Shown here: one piece after another, positions 31,801 to 42,037 of the stretch
How positions within the stretch are numbered: position 1 is the first letter of the stretch
Layout: every line of letters begins with the position of its first letter
From: Salvia splendens
Lineage: Eukaryota > Streptophyta > Magnoliopsida > Lamiales > Lamiaceae
Reading direction: 5' to 3'
Length of the DNA stretch: 64,000 bases
Assembly: GCF_004379255.2 (NCBI RefSeq)
Contig: NC_056039.1
Span: forward strand, 24,379,883 to 24,443,882
Position numbers and translations under genes: made by a program
Notes under the pieces: generated by a model
Told to the model about the DNA's origin: nothing
Databases searched by the model: none
The model's input: the letters and a program-made list of their open reading frames with translations, nothing else

Positions 31801-33142
31801 TCCCCGAATTGAATCCCCCATGAACAAGTAACTTTTACTTTTCTATTTTTCTTTTCTTCTTTCTTTTCATTTTATCTTTGTTCTTTGCCCAACATGCTTT
31901 ATTCTGCATATATGTGTTGTGCCTTCACACACTTAGCCCAATGTTTGATATAAGTGTGAGAAGAAGTTGTTCTTGTTTGCATATTTTGGCTTTTGTCTGT
32001 TGCACTTATCCCACTTAGCCCGATGTTCGGTCTAAGTGTGAGAAGTTTGTGTTGTTTGTGCGTGTTTTGTATTGTTTTTTTTTTGTGTTTGTTTTGTACA
32101 GGTTCTTACTTCCCTGTTTCCCCCTTTCACTAGGAGAGCTTGGGACAAGCTGGAGTGAAGTGGGAGGGAGAGGGAGTGAGTGCAGTGTTTGTTTTCGTGA
32201 TTAGGAGTCTTTAGGTCTAGTCTAGGTTTAATGTTTTTGTGTGTCGCATGAGCTAGTGATATAATAAGGTAAGATTCCCTTAGTAAGAGCGATTGAAGAT
32301 AGGATGCATGTCAACTTTGAGGCCTTTTTACCTTAATAAGCTGAATGTGGTCTGAATGAAGTAAGAACGATAGAAGATGCCTTAGATAACTCAGTTGTGA
32401 AGCCCTACTTTAAGAGTGAGTTATAAGCCTATATATTGAGAGCTAACTTGTGAAAAAGGGGATGCCGCTTGATGTTTAGGGAGAAGAGTTAGAAGGAGAA
32501 AAATGGGTTATGGAGGTATAAGCTGGACGAAGTCCAGGAATGGAGGTATAAGCTGGACGAAGTCAAGGGGAGGCATAAAAAGAGAGAAATTATATATATT
32601 CGGAGGCATAAGCTGGACGAATATAGAAAAAAATTAGAAAAAATGGGGAATCTAAGGGCAGGAAGCAATAAGTAACCTGACCCAGAAAAAATTAGGAAAG
32701 GAGAAGACGGTAGAAAGGAGAGACTCTCATAACCCGATGCATCAGTGGTATAACATTAACTTAAGAGTGATTCGATCCTAACATCCCTGGTGAGGAATGA
32801 GTGATAGAGTGAATCCAACAATGGGGAAGTCAACAGGCTATCTTGATGAACTGACAGACCGTTTAGGTGAAAGAAGGGAGGAGGAGGATTTGAAGACTGT
32901 AGACAATCGGATAGAACTTAAGCTTGTGGGGACGATAACCTAAAAATTGAAACTATTTCATGCTTGTGTGTTTTTCTTTAAGTGTTTCTTTTTGAGTCTG
33001 TAGTATGTCTAGGTCTAGTAGTTGGTGTTTTGTTCGTGTCTTGTTTGTAGAGTCGTTCATGGGAACTGTGCACTGAAATTCGATTTATTTCTTTTTCTTG
33101 TCTTTCATGCTTGAGGACAAGAAGGTTTAAGTGTGACCAGTT
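31801..33142 (+). other. Athila 3' non-coding region and polypurine tract
   Basis: No ORF is recognised. The motif cacttagccc ... taagtgtgagaag occurs twice (about 31930-31963 and 32010-32043). The block ggaggtataagctggacgaa occurs at about 32512 and 32542, with a variant near 32602. The tract gacaagaaggtttaagtgtgacc just before 33143 probably includes the primer for plus-strand synthesis. Confidence 0.6.
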
Positions 33143-34631
33143 TGATAAGGCTAATTTCATGCATAGGTCTAGGGGGTGAATTCATACAATTATAAGGTCT
33201 AACACATGTTTTAAACCAGGTGTGTAGAAGAATTCACCAGGTCGAGGAACAAAGAAGGTGGATTCCAAGGACCATGCAATTATGGTGAATAAGTGAGCAA
33301 ATTCGGAGAAAACAACTAGACGGAGGGATCGTGAAGCTGAATGGCAGAATGGAGATTTCTGCGAAGGTTTCTAGAAGATCCTACCGCACCTATATAAGGA
33401 AGGAAGCATGGAATCTGGAGGGATCCTATCGGTGGGGACCTCAGTAACAGATTTAGTTTGCAGCTCACTTCACTTCTACACACTTTTGGGTTTTGATGGG
33501 AAAATTGTAGGGTAGTTCTGGGTTACTGGTTGCTAGTTAGTCGTCGGAGTAACACCGTCCTCGTGGAGGGCGAAGAAACAATTTAAATCGCTTTCATTTT
33601 AGTTTTCTGTCGCGAATTTCACCGAGCTTCGCCGTTCGGAGCTCGGCCCTGTTTTCTGTCGAATTGCTTTAAGTTTATGGAATTTCTATTTTCCGCCATT
33701 AATGAGTTTCTGAATATTTCAATTATGGGTGTTCATTATTTTACGTTTGTTGTAGTTGCTGAGTTGGATGTTTGAGTTTTGTGTTGGTTGATGAATTTGG
33801 TGAAATTGCTTGAATCTGGTGTTGATCGAAGTAGATCTAGGTGAATCGAGAACTATGGAGTTGATTTTGGTTGCTGTTGGGTTCGGACTGCTTGGATCCG
33901 GAGTGGATTGAGTTTCCGACGTTGGATCTGAAGAGTGATTGAGATTTATGCCTAGCTTTCGTGTTTTCATTTCATTCCGCCTAGTATACGTAGATCTATT
34001 TTATTTCTGGTTGTTTGCAAGTTTTCGACGTCCGAATTTTTACATTTTGTTTGAATCTCGGTATATGCTCTGTTTTCTCCATCTTCGAGTTTGATTTAGT
34101 TGATGTGATGCATGTCGTTGTCAGTTAGATACTTTGTTAGTTAGTTGCAGCTTTAATTACGTGTTTGATATTTCAGGAAGTTGGTCCCCAATTTTTAGTT
34201 GTGTTCTGTTTAGCTATAGTTGGTAATCGTTTGCTCTATCTAGGAAGTAAGTTTAAAATTCCGTAGTTCTAAGGATGTTAAAGCACTGCATGTTGTTTAC
34301 AGTTTACTAGGTCTAGTGTCTAATTTTGTGCTTAGGTCTAGAAGTAGAATACCTCAACCAAAGTTTGCGTGGCAGAAGCCGTTTTCTAACCAAAAATCTC
34401 TAGATGCTTTCTTGCGCGTCTATCTTCGTGGTATCAACCCCTTGCTTCTCTATACTAGTCTATAGTCTAACGGGTCGAGGGATCTTTGAAACGCGAGAGT
34501 TTGTGTGTCCATAGCCAGAGTCTTCCGTGTCGCCTTGAGTTCCTAGACCTAGTGTTTAGTGGATTCAGTGGACTTGGTAGCTCGATCTAGGAATTTATTA
34601 TACACACTCTCACACGACAGACCACGTTTCA
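33143..34631 (+). repeat. 3' LTR of Athila element
   Basis: This 1489-bp LTR keeps the TG start (TGATAAGGCTAATTTC) and ends CACGTTTCA. It is followed by the target duplication GCCAC. It is noticeably more diverged from its partner than the chromovirus LTRs are from each other, so this insertion is older. Confidence 0.9.
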
Positions 34632-34969
34632 GCCACCTTAGTGGCCTCTGGATTATTCGTCGTTATTGTGACCAGAAAATTGTTGAAATCTAAATTTTAT
34701 GACCTCCCTAGAGGCGTACTTATTTTGGTTTTGGCAGTTGCGTGATACGTCCATTGTTTTGTGGTTGTTTGCGATTATGTATCAAGCATAGTATGTGACA
34801 AATAGTTTATTTATCTATATATTAAATATCAAGTGAGAGAAGAATCTAGAAGTGAGGGTTGCCATAGACATCTAAAGGCTAACGGTGGCGCTGTTGTTCC
34901 TGCCGAAATAGTTCGAGACCGGATCTACACCTGAACAAAGGGGTACATCTGTACCCCGAAAATGTTGAA

Positions 34970-35095
34970 GTTCGTGGCCCAACGGTAGAAGGCTCGGTGT
35001 ATGAAGCTCTCTTTTCTTTTGAAAGACGCGGGTTCGAAACCTGCAAATTACATTTTTAAATTTATATTCTCTGCTTGCTGCTTAATACATTTAAA
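34970..35095 (+). mobile_element. tRNA-derived SINE, copy 2
   Basis: GTGGCCCAACGGTAGAAGG resembles a tRNA A box and GGGTTCGAAACC a B box 60 bases later. The same TTTTAAATTTATATTC tail follows as in the SINE at 11810-11924, so both belong to one family. A perfect hairpin, GGGGTACATCTGTACCCC, lies just upstream (about 34939-34956). I did not find a convincing target duplication. Confidence 0.5.
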
Positions 35096-35152
35096 TTTTT
35101 ACCTTTTCAATATTATGTTCTCTTTAATACCACTATTATTTTTTTTGCCTAT

Positions 35153-35392
35153 TCCCTTCGTCCACAAAAAATAGTCTCATTTATAGACTGCAAGAGTTTT
35201 AATGAGAAATTGGTAAAGTAAAAGAGAAGTTGAAAAAAGTAAGTAAAGTACGAGAGACATGGAGAAAAAAAAGTAAAGTATGGTCAGGGGGAGAGAAAAT
35301 GGGTAAAGTAAGCGAGGGAAGCTTTCTATTTTTAGAAATATGACTATTTTTGTGGACATCTAAAATCGGCGATTTTTCATGGACGAAGGGAG
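35153..35392. mobile_element. Stowaway-like MITE
   Basis: It starts TTCCCTTCGTCCACAAAAAA and ends CATGGACGAAGGGAG, with TA at the flanks (35151-35152 and 35393-35394). The ends are inverted repeats and the interior is AG-rich and non-coding. Confidence 0.7.
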
Positions 35393-35394
35393 TA

Positions 35395-35834
35395 AGTGCA
35401 TTTCATCAATTTTTCTCATAAAACATTTTTTTATTTTCTACCAATGTATTTAATTGTTTATATTTACTCTGGTTCTCTTATAAAGTATCATAATTTTTTA
35501 TTTATAATTTTTAAGCATTTAATTTTTATTGTAAATTAATTTTTTATTTGTTTTTATCATATCTCGATAACTTTGTAAATCATTTTAAATATCTTCTAGT
35601 GCATTTCGAGCAAAAATATAAAAAATTTATCCTTAATATATAAATCTAATTACTTTCATTTTTTAAAGTAGAAGTTATTCGGAGTAATCTCTTTTTTTAT
35701 ATAATGAACTTTCTTAACGAAAAATGATGATAAAAGATTGATTTTAAAGCTCGAAGTCGATATAAATTATAATCCACTGGTGCGAGAAAGATATTTATGG
35801 TAAGGTGGGAGGGAGAAATTCGGAGAGAAAAATG
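35395..35834. other. AT-rich spacer
   Basis: No coding exon or element end is recognised. Confidence 0.35.
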
Positions 35835-36245
35835 TTTATGATAAAGGTTTTTGAAAAAACTTGCGAAGTGAAACTAAAGTTTTTTTTTCTAATAGGCTTC
35901 TCGTTGTACCTCACGTGAGATTGGCACCAAATAGGATAGATTTTGGTATTTTTTTTATTATTTCTTCTCTTTTTATTTATTGATCTTTTCAATTATTTCT
36001 TTAACAAATCTTCTAATCTCATACGGATTCTTTTCTTTAACTTTTATTTAACTATTTCAATCTCAAATATTTAATAACTAAATTAAATATATGTAACTAT
36101 TCGCCTAATTAAGGTGCTCTCACTATCCAAATCAATTTAGTTATTTTAATTTCTAAGTGTAATTCCAAGATTAGATTTTTTAAACTTATTCAAATTCAAA
36201 TTATTTGTAATACCCAAAAACTTGAGGCGTTACATATGCAAAACT
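35835..36245. repeat. Dispersed duplication, copy 1
   Basis: Blocks such as ggcaccaaataggataga, attcaaattcaaattatttg and taatacccaaaaacttgagg recur in the same order at 39475-39700. This copy has about 150 extra bases in the middle. The nature of the repeat is unknown. Confidence 0.6.
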
Positions 36246-36304
36246 ATGCATTATAATTGTCAATTTTGTTTATTATTGATATAATTGAAATTATTTATAT
36301 AATA

Positions 36305-36566
36305 CTTCCTCCGGTCCTCATTAAATATCTCATTTTTCTTATTTGGATGGTCCCCAATAAATGTCTCATTTCACTTTAACCATTTTTGGTAATAGGGCTT
36401 GCATTCCACTAATTCATTTTCACTCACATTTTAATATAAAACTAATAAATAAAAGTAGGACCTATATTTTACCAAATTTTTCTACTCACTTTTACTAACA
36501 AAGTCAAACAATTTCTTAAAACCTACACCTGTCAAATATGAGACATTTATTGAGGATCTGAGGGAG
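36305..36566. mobile_element. Stowaway-like MITE
   Basis: Starts CTTCCTCCGGTCCTCATTAA and ends TTGAGGATCTGAGGGAG, with TA at 36303-36304 and 36567-36568. A fragment of a related right end (caaatatgagacatttattg) recurs at 38563-38585, after the Helitron. Confidence 0.7.
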
Positions 36567-36576
36567 TATATATCTA

Positions 36577-38554
36577 TCTATACTAATATAAAAGGCGAGT
36601 TTTGGGCATAATTTTGAATATTCATAAGTTTTTGGCATACTTTTAAATATTTATTAGTTATGTAGGAGTATTAGATAATTTCTTCCTAAACGTTACTAAT
36701 ATGGCTGAAAAATTATGTAACCGCCGCCTTCCACGTTTGATAATAAAGTTTCAATTTTTAATGCAGTAAAGTAATTGAAAAGTTATGTAAAATAAATTGT
36801 GAGATGGTGCTCAAAGTTGCTCTCATTTTATTTTACAAAAATTTATACATATGATTAATATAGTAAATAATTAAATGCTCAATAATTATTATTATGCATT
36901 TAATGCCCAATATTTGTGCAAAGTGTGAGTTACTTGAATTACAATGAGGTTGTCGTTTAATTTTTTAAATTTAAGGATTATAAATTTAAATTGTTAGTGG
37001 AGAAAGTTGAAGGTTTTGAAAGAGTCCCCTAAAATTCTATTTTTTGGACTATAAATATAGGAGATGTGATGACTTATAATCCACTCACTCCCTACCTGTT
37101 TTTCAATTACTCTCCAACGATATTAACATGAATCAGTTTCTATATGACGTTTTTTCCCCTTTGTCTATTACTACTAAAGTTTGTTTTGAGCCATCATGTC
37201 TCTCTCTCAGCTGTTTTGTGGTTGGAGATTTTTTTTCTTTAGTTTACTGATCTCTATTTCCATCAATTTATGCATTCAATTTTTTTATTATTTTTATGTT
37301 AATATATTTGTTGTTGTTGAGGACAAAGAAGAGAAGAAGGTGATGAAGACAGAGATGATGAGAAAAGAAAAGGTTTGAGATCTTTGTGTTTGATATATCC
37401 AAAAATTAGTTTTGCTATATTATCTTTTGTATTTTTTGATTATCATGTAAATGCTATAGAATGCCTTCAAGCTATAATGTTCATTTTCATGATGGCTATT
37501 ATAGCTTGAACTTTTGGGCCTTGGAGATGATGGGAGTGACGTGGAGAATGCGAGGGTTGCTACTAAGTTTTCTTTTACTCCCTTCCGGAGATAGTAAAAT
37601 AAGGTTTTCACACAAAAATATCCAATGTTATTTTGTCTATCTAACTTTTCTATGAATCTATACATATATAAAAGACGAGTTTGGGCCAAGGCTATAATAG
37701 TTCTTTTTTTACAAATCACTCCATAGTTTTGATGCAAAGAAACACCTAAAGCAACGAAATGACGAAAGGAAGCAAAGAAGACAAAGATCATAAACTATCA
37801 CATTTGTTTTCGCACATATACATAAATCATGAATTTGGAGATTTAAGGAGGAAAATAATAATTTTTTCATGTCTTACGAACTATTGTTCTAATGTTTATA
37901 TGTATATGTTTTTTATCTGTATTGTACATTACTTTATCTGTTTATGAAGATTTCATTGTCATCTATACATATATAAAAGACGAGTTTGGGCCAAGGCTAT
38001 AATAGTTTTTTTTTACAAATCACTCCATAGTTTTGATGCAAAGAAACACCTAAAGCAACGAAATGACGAAAGGAAGTAAAGAAGACGAAGATCATAAACT
38101 ATCACATTTGTTTTCGCACATATACATAAATCATGAATTTGGAGATTTAAGGAGGAAAATAATAATTTTTTCATGTCTTACGAACTATTGTTCTAATGTT
38201 TATATGTATATGTTTTTTATTTGTATTGTACATTATTTTATCTATTTATTAAGATATCATTGTCATCATTATACTTAGTTGTATATTAAATACTTATTTA
38301 ATATCAACTTGATATTGATAGTATTTTCTTATTGAAGTATGTAATTAATAAATATTTTCATGTTGGTTTAATTTAAAATTTATAAAAATTTTATATCTAT
38401 AATTGTTTAACATATTGTTATTATAGAGTACTATAGAATTTTTTAAAAATCTTATATAATGATGTTATTTTTTATTTTATTTAGTTTATTTGCAATGTCT
38501 AATTACTAAAATAAAAATATTATGTGTCGCGCATAGCGTGTGGGCTAACACTAG
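36577..38554 (+). mobile_element. Helitron (non-autonomous)
   Basis: It begins TCTATACTAATATAAAAGG after an A and ends GGGCTAACACTAG before a T, as Helitrons do (A/TC ... CTRR/T). A short hairpin (CGCGC-ATA-GCGTG) lies about 10 bases before the end. There is no target duplication and no Rep/helicase ORF. Two more Helitron-type 5' ends occur inside at 37657 and 37962. Confidence 0.75.
37657..38266 (+). repeat. Tandem 305-bp unit, each beginning with a Helitron 5' end
   Basis: Two nearly identical copies start TCTATACATATATAAAAGAC at 37657 and 37962. Each carries the same short open frame (37759-37947 and 38063-38278, starting M-T-K-G-S-K-E-D), differing by a few changes. The ORF duplication comes from the DNA duplication and is not good evidence of a gene. 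Confidence 0.75.
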
Positions 38555-39474
38555 TTTAGTTAAATATGAGACATTTATTGAGGATCGGTGGAATTGGAAT
38601 TGAAGCCTTCAATTTCATATCCAATATTCGGTACCACAAATTAAACTGGATTTGGAATTGAATTACAGTTCCAATTCATCTCAATTTCACAATTTGAATT
38701 TCATATCAAAAGTAGAAAATTGAAATTCCAAATAATTATAAAATTGAACACTTTCATACACGATATAAACACACCACACACAATACATATAGTCACACAC
38801 ACATATAAAAACACACTGTCACACACACACACACACATTGTCATACACACACAGACAATCACACAAACAGTAACACACACTTACACGCACACACTCACAC
38901 ACTATGCACTCGCACAGTCACACACTATCACACACACACACACATGCACTCGCACGCACACACATTAACACACACGCAGTCACACAGACAAGCAGTCACA
39001 CGCACACATGCAGTCGCACGCACTCTGTCATACGCACATACGTTAACACACACACAGAGTCACACACCCATTTGGTCACATATGTAGTCACAGTCACATA
39101 CACACACACAGTCACACGCACACACATTAACACACAAGAAGTCACACATACACACACACAATCTCTCGCTCTCACACATACACACAGTCACACAGTTAAA
39201 CACACATTGTCACACACACATAGTTACATACAAACACACATTGTCACACACACATACACACACAATCACACACATAGACACACAACGTCACACCACACAC
39301 ACAGTATACATATTACACACTCATGTAAGTGTATGTGAGTGTGTGCATAACTTCTATAAATTCAATTTCCTATCATTTTTACCGAACAAAGGATTTGGAA
39401 TTGAATCCGTATAATTTTAATTTCAATTCAATTCCAATTCCAATTCCAATTCCATGTAACGAACGGACCCTAAA
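38555..39474. repeat. CA-rich microsatellite array within a MITE-like frame
   Basis: From about 38770 to 39340 the sequence is nearly all CA repeats broken by gt, tg and cg interruptions (units such as cacacacagtcacac). Both flanks carry ttccaattc/ggaattgaatt words and the right end reads gtaacgaacggaccc, like a PIF-type MITE terminus. The His/Thr-rich ORFs reported by six-frame translation are products of the repeat. Confidence 0.8.
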
Positions 39475-39700
39475 GATTTTTGAAAATAATTGCAAAGTAA
39501 AACTAAAAATTTTGGTCTTTTTCTTTCTTTTAGGCTTTTCTTTGTACCTCACCTCAGATTGGCACCAAATAGGATAGACTTTGATTTGATTTTATTTTAT
39601 TAAATATTCTCTTTTTATTTACTTATCTTTTCAATTAATTCTTTATTCAAATTCAAATTATTTGTAATACCCAAAAATTTGAAGCATTACATATGCAAAC
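39475..39700. repeat. Dispersed duplication, copy 2
   Basis: Matches 35835-36245 in the same orientation, as described for that copy, but is shorter. Confidence 0.6.
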
Positions 39701-39949
39701 ATCAACCAACACATCTCTCTAGAGCTTGAGAGTTAAATCCAAATTGAAGTGAGTCAATGCATCATTCCCATTCCCCTTGTCTTCCTCAGCAACACTCATT
39801 CACCGGCAAAAAGTTGTACACCACAAGGCCTTGATCGCCATTGTTGATAGCCGGTGAAGAATCGCTAGAGCTCGCATATTCGGCCTCACTGTCTGATGAG
39901 TGGACGGACTGCAGAAAATGTGCAAGTGAAGTCCCATGACTTAGCCTCT

Positions 39950-40157
39950 TTTGTTAGCTTCATCACCAGCCCGAGGCACAACGCACAAGAGAAGACTTAA
40001 ATCTACAAGATTCATCCCTTTTGGTTGTATTTAGTGATAGTTTAATGTTTACTTATTTTGTTATGGATCTCGTTTACCTCATCCATGGCTAACTAATTGT
40101 TGAATTATAGGAATTGAAAGTAACTCTTCATGTTTATTTAATTCCAATTTTGATATC
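39950..40157. repeat. Repeat R2, first piece
   Basis: Aligns with R1 at about 13190-13360 (aagattcatccctt, ttatggatctcgtt, gaattataggaattgaaagt). It is cut at ATATC (40153-40157) by the chromovirus and resumes at 46136. Confidence 0.75.
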
Positions 40158-40707
40158 TGATACGGTACCTCAGGCCGTAGAGCCATCGCGGACGGCTGAA
40201 CCACGCCGGACCGAGGGAGCAGAGTCACGGCCGACGGAGGGGGACTCTATTGCGACGTCAAAGCCGAAACGGAACGTGAAGGCCCCGAAGAGATGGGGCG
40301 TGTCTGCGTAGTCTAGCGTTAGTTAGTTATTTACTTTATCTTTATTTGTTTTATCTTTGAACTCTAAGTATTTTTTATTTATTATTTATTTACAGCATGA
40401 GTCGAGTCGGGTTTTCTTTGTTGATTCTTTCCCAATGGATATAGGATTAGGTCGAATCAACCCTAGGGTCCGTAGTCTATAAATAGGGCTTTTGTTCACA
40501 CATTAGAAAAAAATAATAAAAAGATTGTTGATTGCCCAAATATTTCGTTATTTTTTCTTGTGAAACAAGTTACGAGCCTGATTGCCTGACGGGGAAGAAC
40601 TCCCGCACACAATCCGCTCGAACATCCTTCGCCCTAGACGTCGGGCGCCGGCAGATTCCGTGTTGCCGAGAGAGAAATCGGTTAGGTTGAGGGGCACGCC
40701 CTTAACA
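40158..40707 (+). repeat. 5' LTR of chromovirus
   Basis: Starts TGATACGGTACCTCAGGCCG and ends CGCCCTTAACA. A TATA-like word (tctataaatagggc, about 40475) fits the start of transcription about 230 bases before the LTR end. The primer-site region ACTGGTGCTTTCATCCAG follows at 40708. Confidence 0.92.
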
Positions 40708-40730
40708 ACTGGTGCTTTCATCCAGTACTC

Positions 40731-42031
40731 ATGAAGCGATACACCAATAACGGCAAGGCCGTGTGGGGCTCAAGCCGCCAAGAATCTTATCCACCGACCA
40801 GGTTCGGTGGACGTGTTCCGCCTTTGGGGGGGCGCCGCGATCAAGGGGGATTTCAGCGCCATGGCCTGGAGGCTAGTGATTTCGACGCAAGATTTGGGGA
40901 GGATACGCCCCCGGAGGATCCGGTTAGTCTCAAATTGGATCGTCTGCTCGAACGCTTTGACAAATTGGACGTTTGGCGTGATGAAACGGACCGACGGTTT
41001 GATAATCTCGAACCGAACTTATCTCGCGAGGCAGAGCCACCGTTGGGAGTGGGGGACGGTGAGGAGTGGGAGGCCGGGAGTAATCGTGGGCGGTATTCGG
41101 GGGATAGAGTATCGCGTCCTCGGAACTTCCCTCGTGGAGGTCACGAGAGCGGGATGGACTGTCGGGGCCGTAGGGAGACCACGTATCGCGCGGGATTTGG
41201 GGGGGACCAAACCGGCGTGTTCGCTCAACCGGGGGATCGACCGCCCTCGTGCTGGGACCCACCCCAGCGCTTTCAGGTGGCAGGGTTCGATAAGCTCGAG
41301 CGAGTTAAAATGCATCCTCCGCGCTTTGACAGGACAGACGCAGCGACATGGATCTCAAAGGTCCAATATTACTTTAATCATTTAATGATGCCCGAGGCCC
41401 AACGTTTGCATTATGCGGTCATGTTGTTCGACCAACCAGCGGCGGAGTGGGTTTTCAACTATTGCTCAAATAATGAATTCGTGACGTGGTGGGAATTCTT
41501 GGAAGATGTACGTCACCGTTTCGATCGACAGAGCTTCAAGAACTTCTATGGGCTGATAGCCAAGTTGACACAGACAGGAACGGTGTTGGAATATCACGAT
41601 ACGTTTGAACGATACCTGAATCGTGTTAAAGGGGTTCCGGAATCAGATCTGTTACCCTATTTGTAGCTGGGCTTAAACCCGATTTGCGGGAATGGCTAGA
41701 ATTGCACCGACCCCAATCCCTGGCTGCTGCCATGGCTCTGGCACTGGAGCTGTCCGATACCATGGCGGAACGCCTACCCCAGCCGTCGACGGGTGCGCGA
41801 CGCCCCTGGCCGAACCGGGACGCGAGGGGGCCGACGGCCACTGCCCCGCCGCCGCAGCCTTCCCTGACACCAGGCGCGACGGCTCAGCCACAGGGTGGCT
41901 CGGGACGATCGGCAGTTCAGCTGCGATCGCCGATGGTCCGGGTTTCACAGGCGGAAAAGGTAGAATGGGCACGGTTGGGCCTTTGTTATTACTGCCCCGA
42001 TAAGTGGGTAATGGGACATGTGTGCAAGTAG
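40731..42031 (+). pseudogene. Chromovirus gag (one frameshift, terminal stop)
   Basis: The first frame (40731-41666, 311 codons) begins M-K-R-Y-T-N-N-G-K and contains the Ty3 Gag core: H-P-P-R-F-D-R-T-D-A-A-T-W-I-S-K, then W-x-x-F-x-x-x-x-x-x-R-F. A one-base loss near 41660 breaks it in the conserved stretch after L-L-P-Y. The rest is in the frame starting 41684 and ends in a zinc-knuckle-like C-Y-Y-C-P-D-K-W-V-M-G-H-V-C. An in-frame TAG at 42029-42031 then separates it from the protease/pol frame. Confidence 0.88.
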
Positions 42032-42037
42032 CGTCTG

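Larger units (their letters stand above)
20508..34631 (+). mobile_element. Athila-type Ty3 LTR retrotransposon (14.1 kb)
   Basis: Two LTRs (20508-21993 and 33143-34631) flank the element, and the 5-bp duplication GCCAC lies on both sides (20503-20507 and 34632-34636). The internal order is primer-binding site, gag, protease, RT, RNase H, integrase, then an Athila ORF1/env-like region and a polypurine tract. Athila elements are Ty3-type (Metaviridae) and characteristically have long LTRs, a tRNA-Asp primer site and an extra ORF after integrase. This copy is defective: gag, protease, pol and the extra ORF all have stops or frameshifts, and a 622-bp retroelement splits integrase. The first LTR starts TA instead of TG. 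Confidence 0.9.
16211..34800 (+). mobile_element. Copia-type relic D, plus strand, split by Athila
   Basis: It begins TGTTAGGATTGGTATACTGA, resembling the reversed LTR start of Copia B (TGTTAGAGTTTAGTATACTG). A diverged LTR (about 1.6 kb) and a long AT-rich leader follow. Leader sequence from about 20150 to 20507, resuming at 34632-34740, aligns with the minus-strand leader of Copia B at about 53040-53510. No gag, pol, primer-binding site or 3' LTR was found, so the relic is truncated near 34.8 kb. The Athila element sits inside it. Confidence 0.65.

Noticed and set aside
34970..35060. Functional tRNA gene
   Set aside because: A- and B-box-like motifs are present, but the spacing and arms do not form a complete cloverleaf, and the tail matches the SINE at 11810-11924.
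37759..38278. Pair of similar 62- and 71-codon ORFs
   Set aside because: They are the two halves of a 305-bp DNA duplication within the Helitron. Similarity is explained by duplication alone.
38720..39338. Two overlapping His/Thr-rich open frames (82 and 144 codons)
   Set aside because: They are translations of the CA-rich array in alternative phases. There is no start context, splice signal or family resemblance.
40930..41315. Minus-strand ORFs of about 100 codons opposite chromovirus gag
   Set aside because: They are antisense shadows of the GC-rich gag reading frame.
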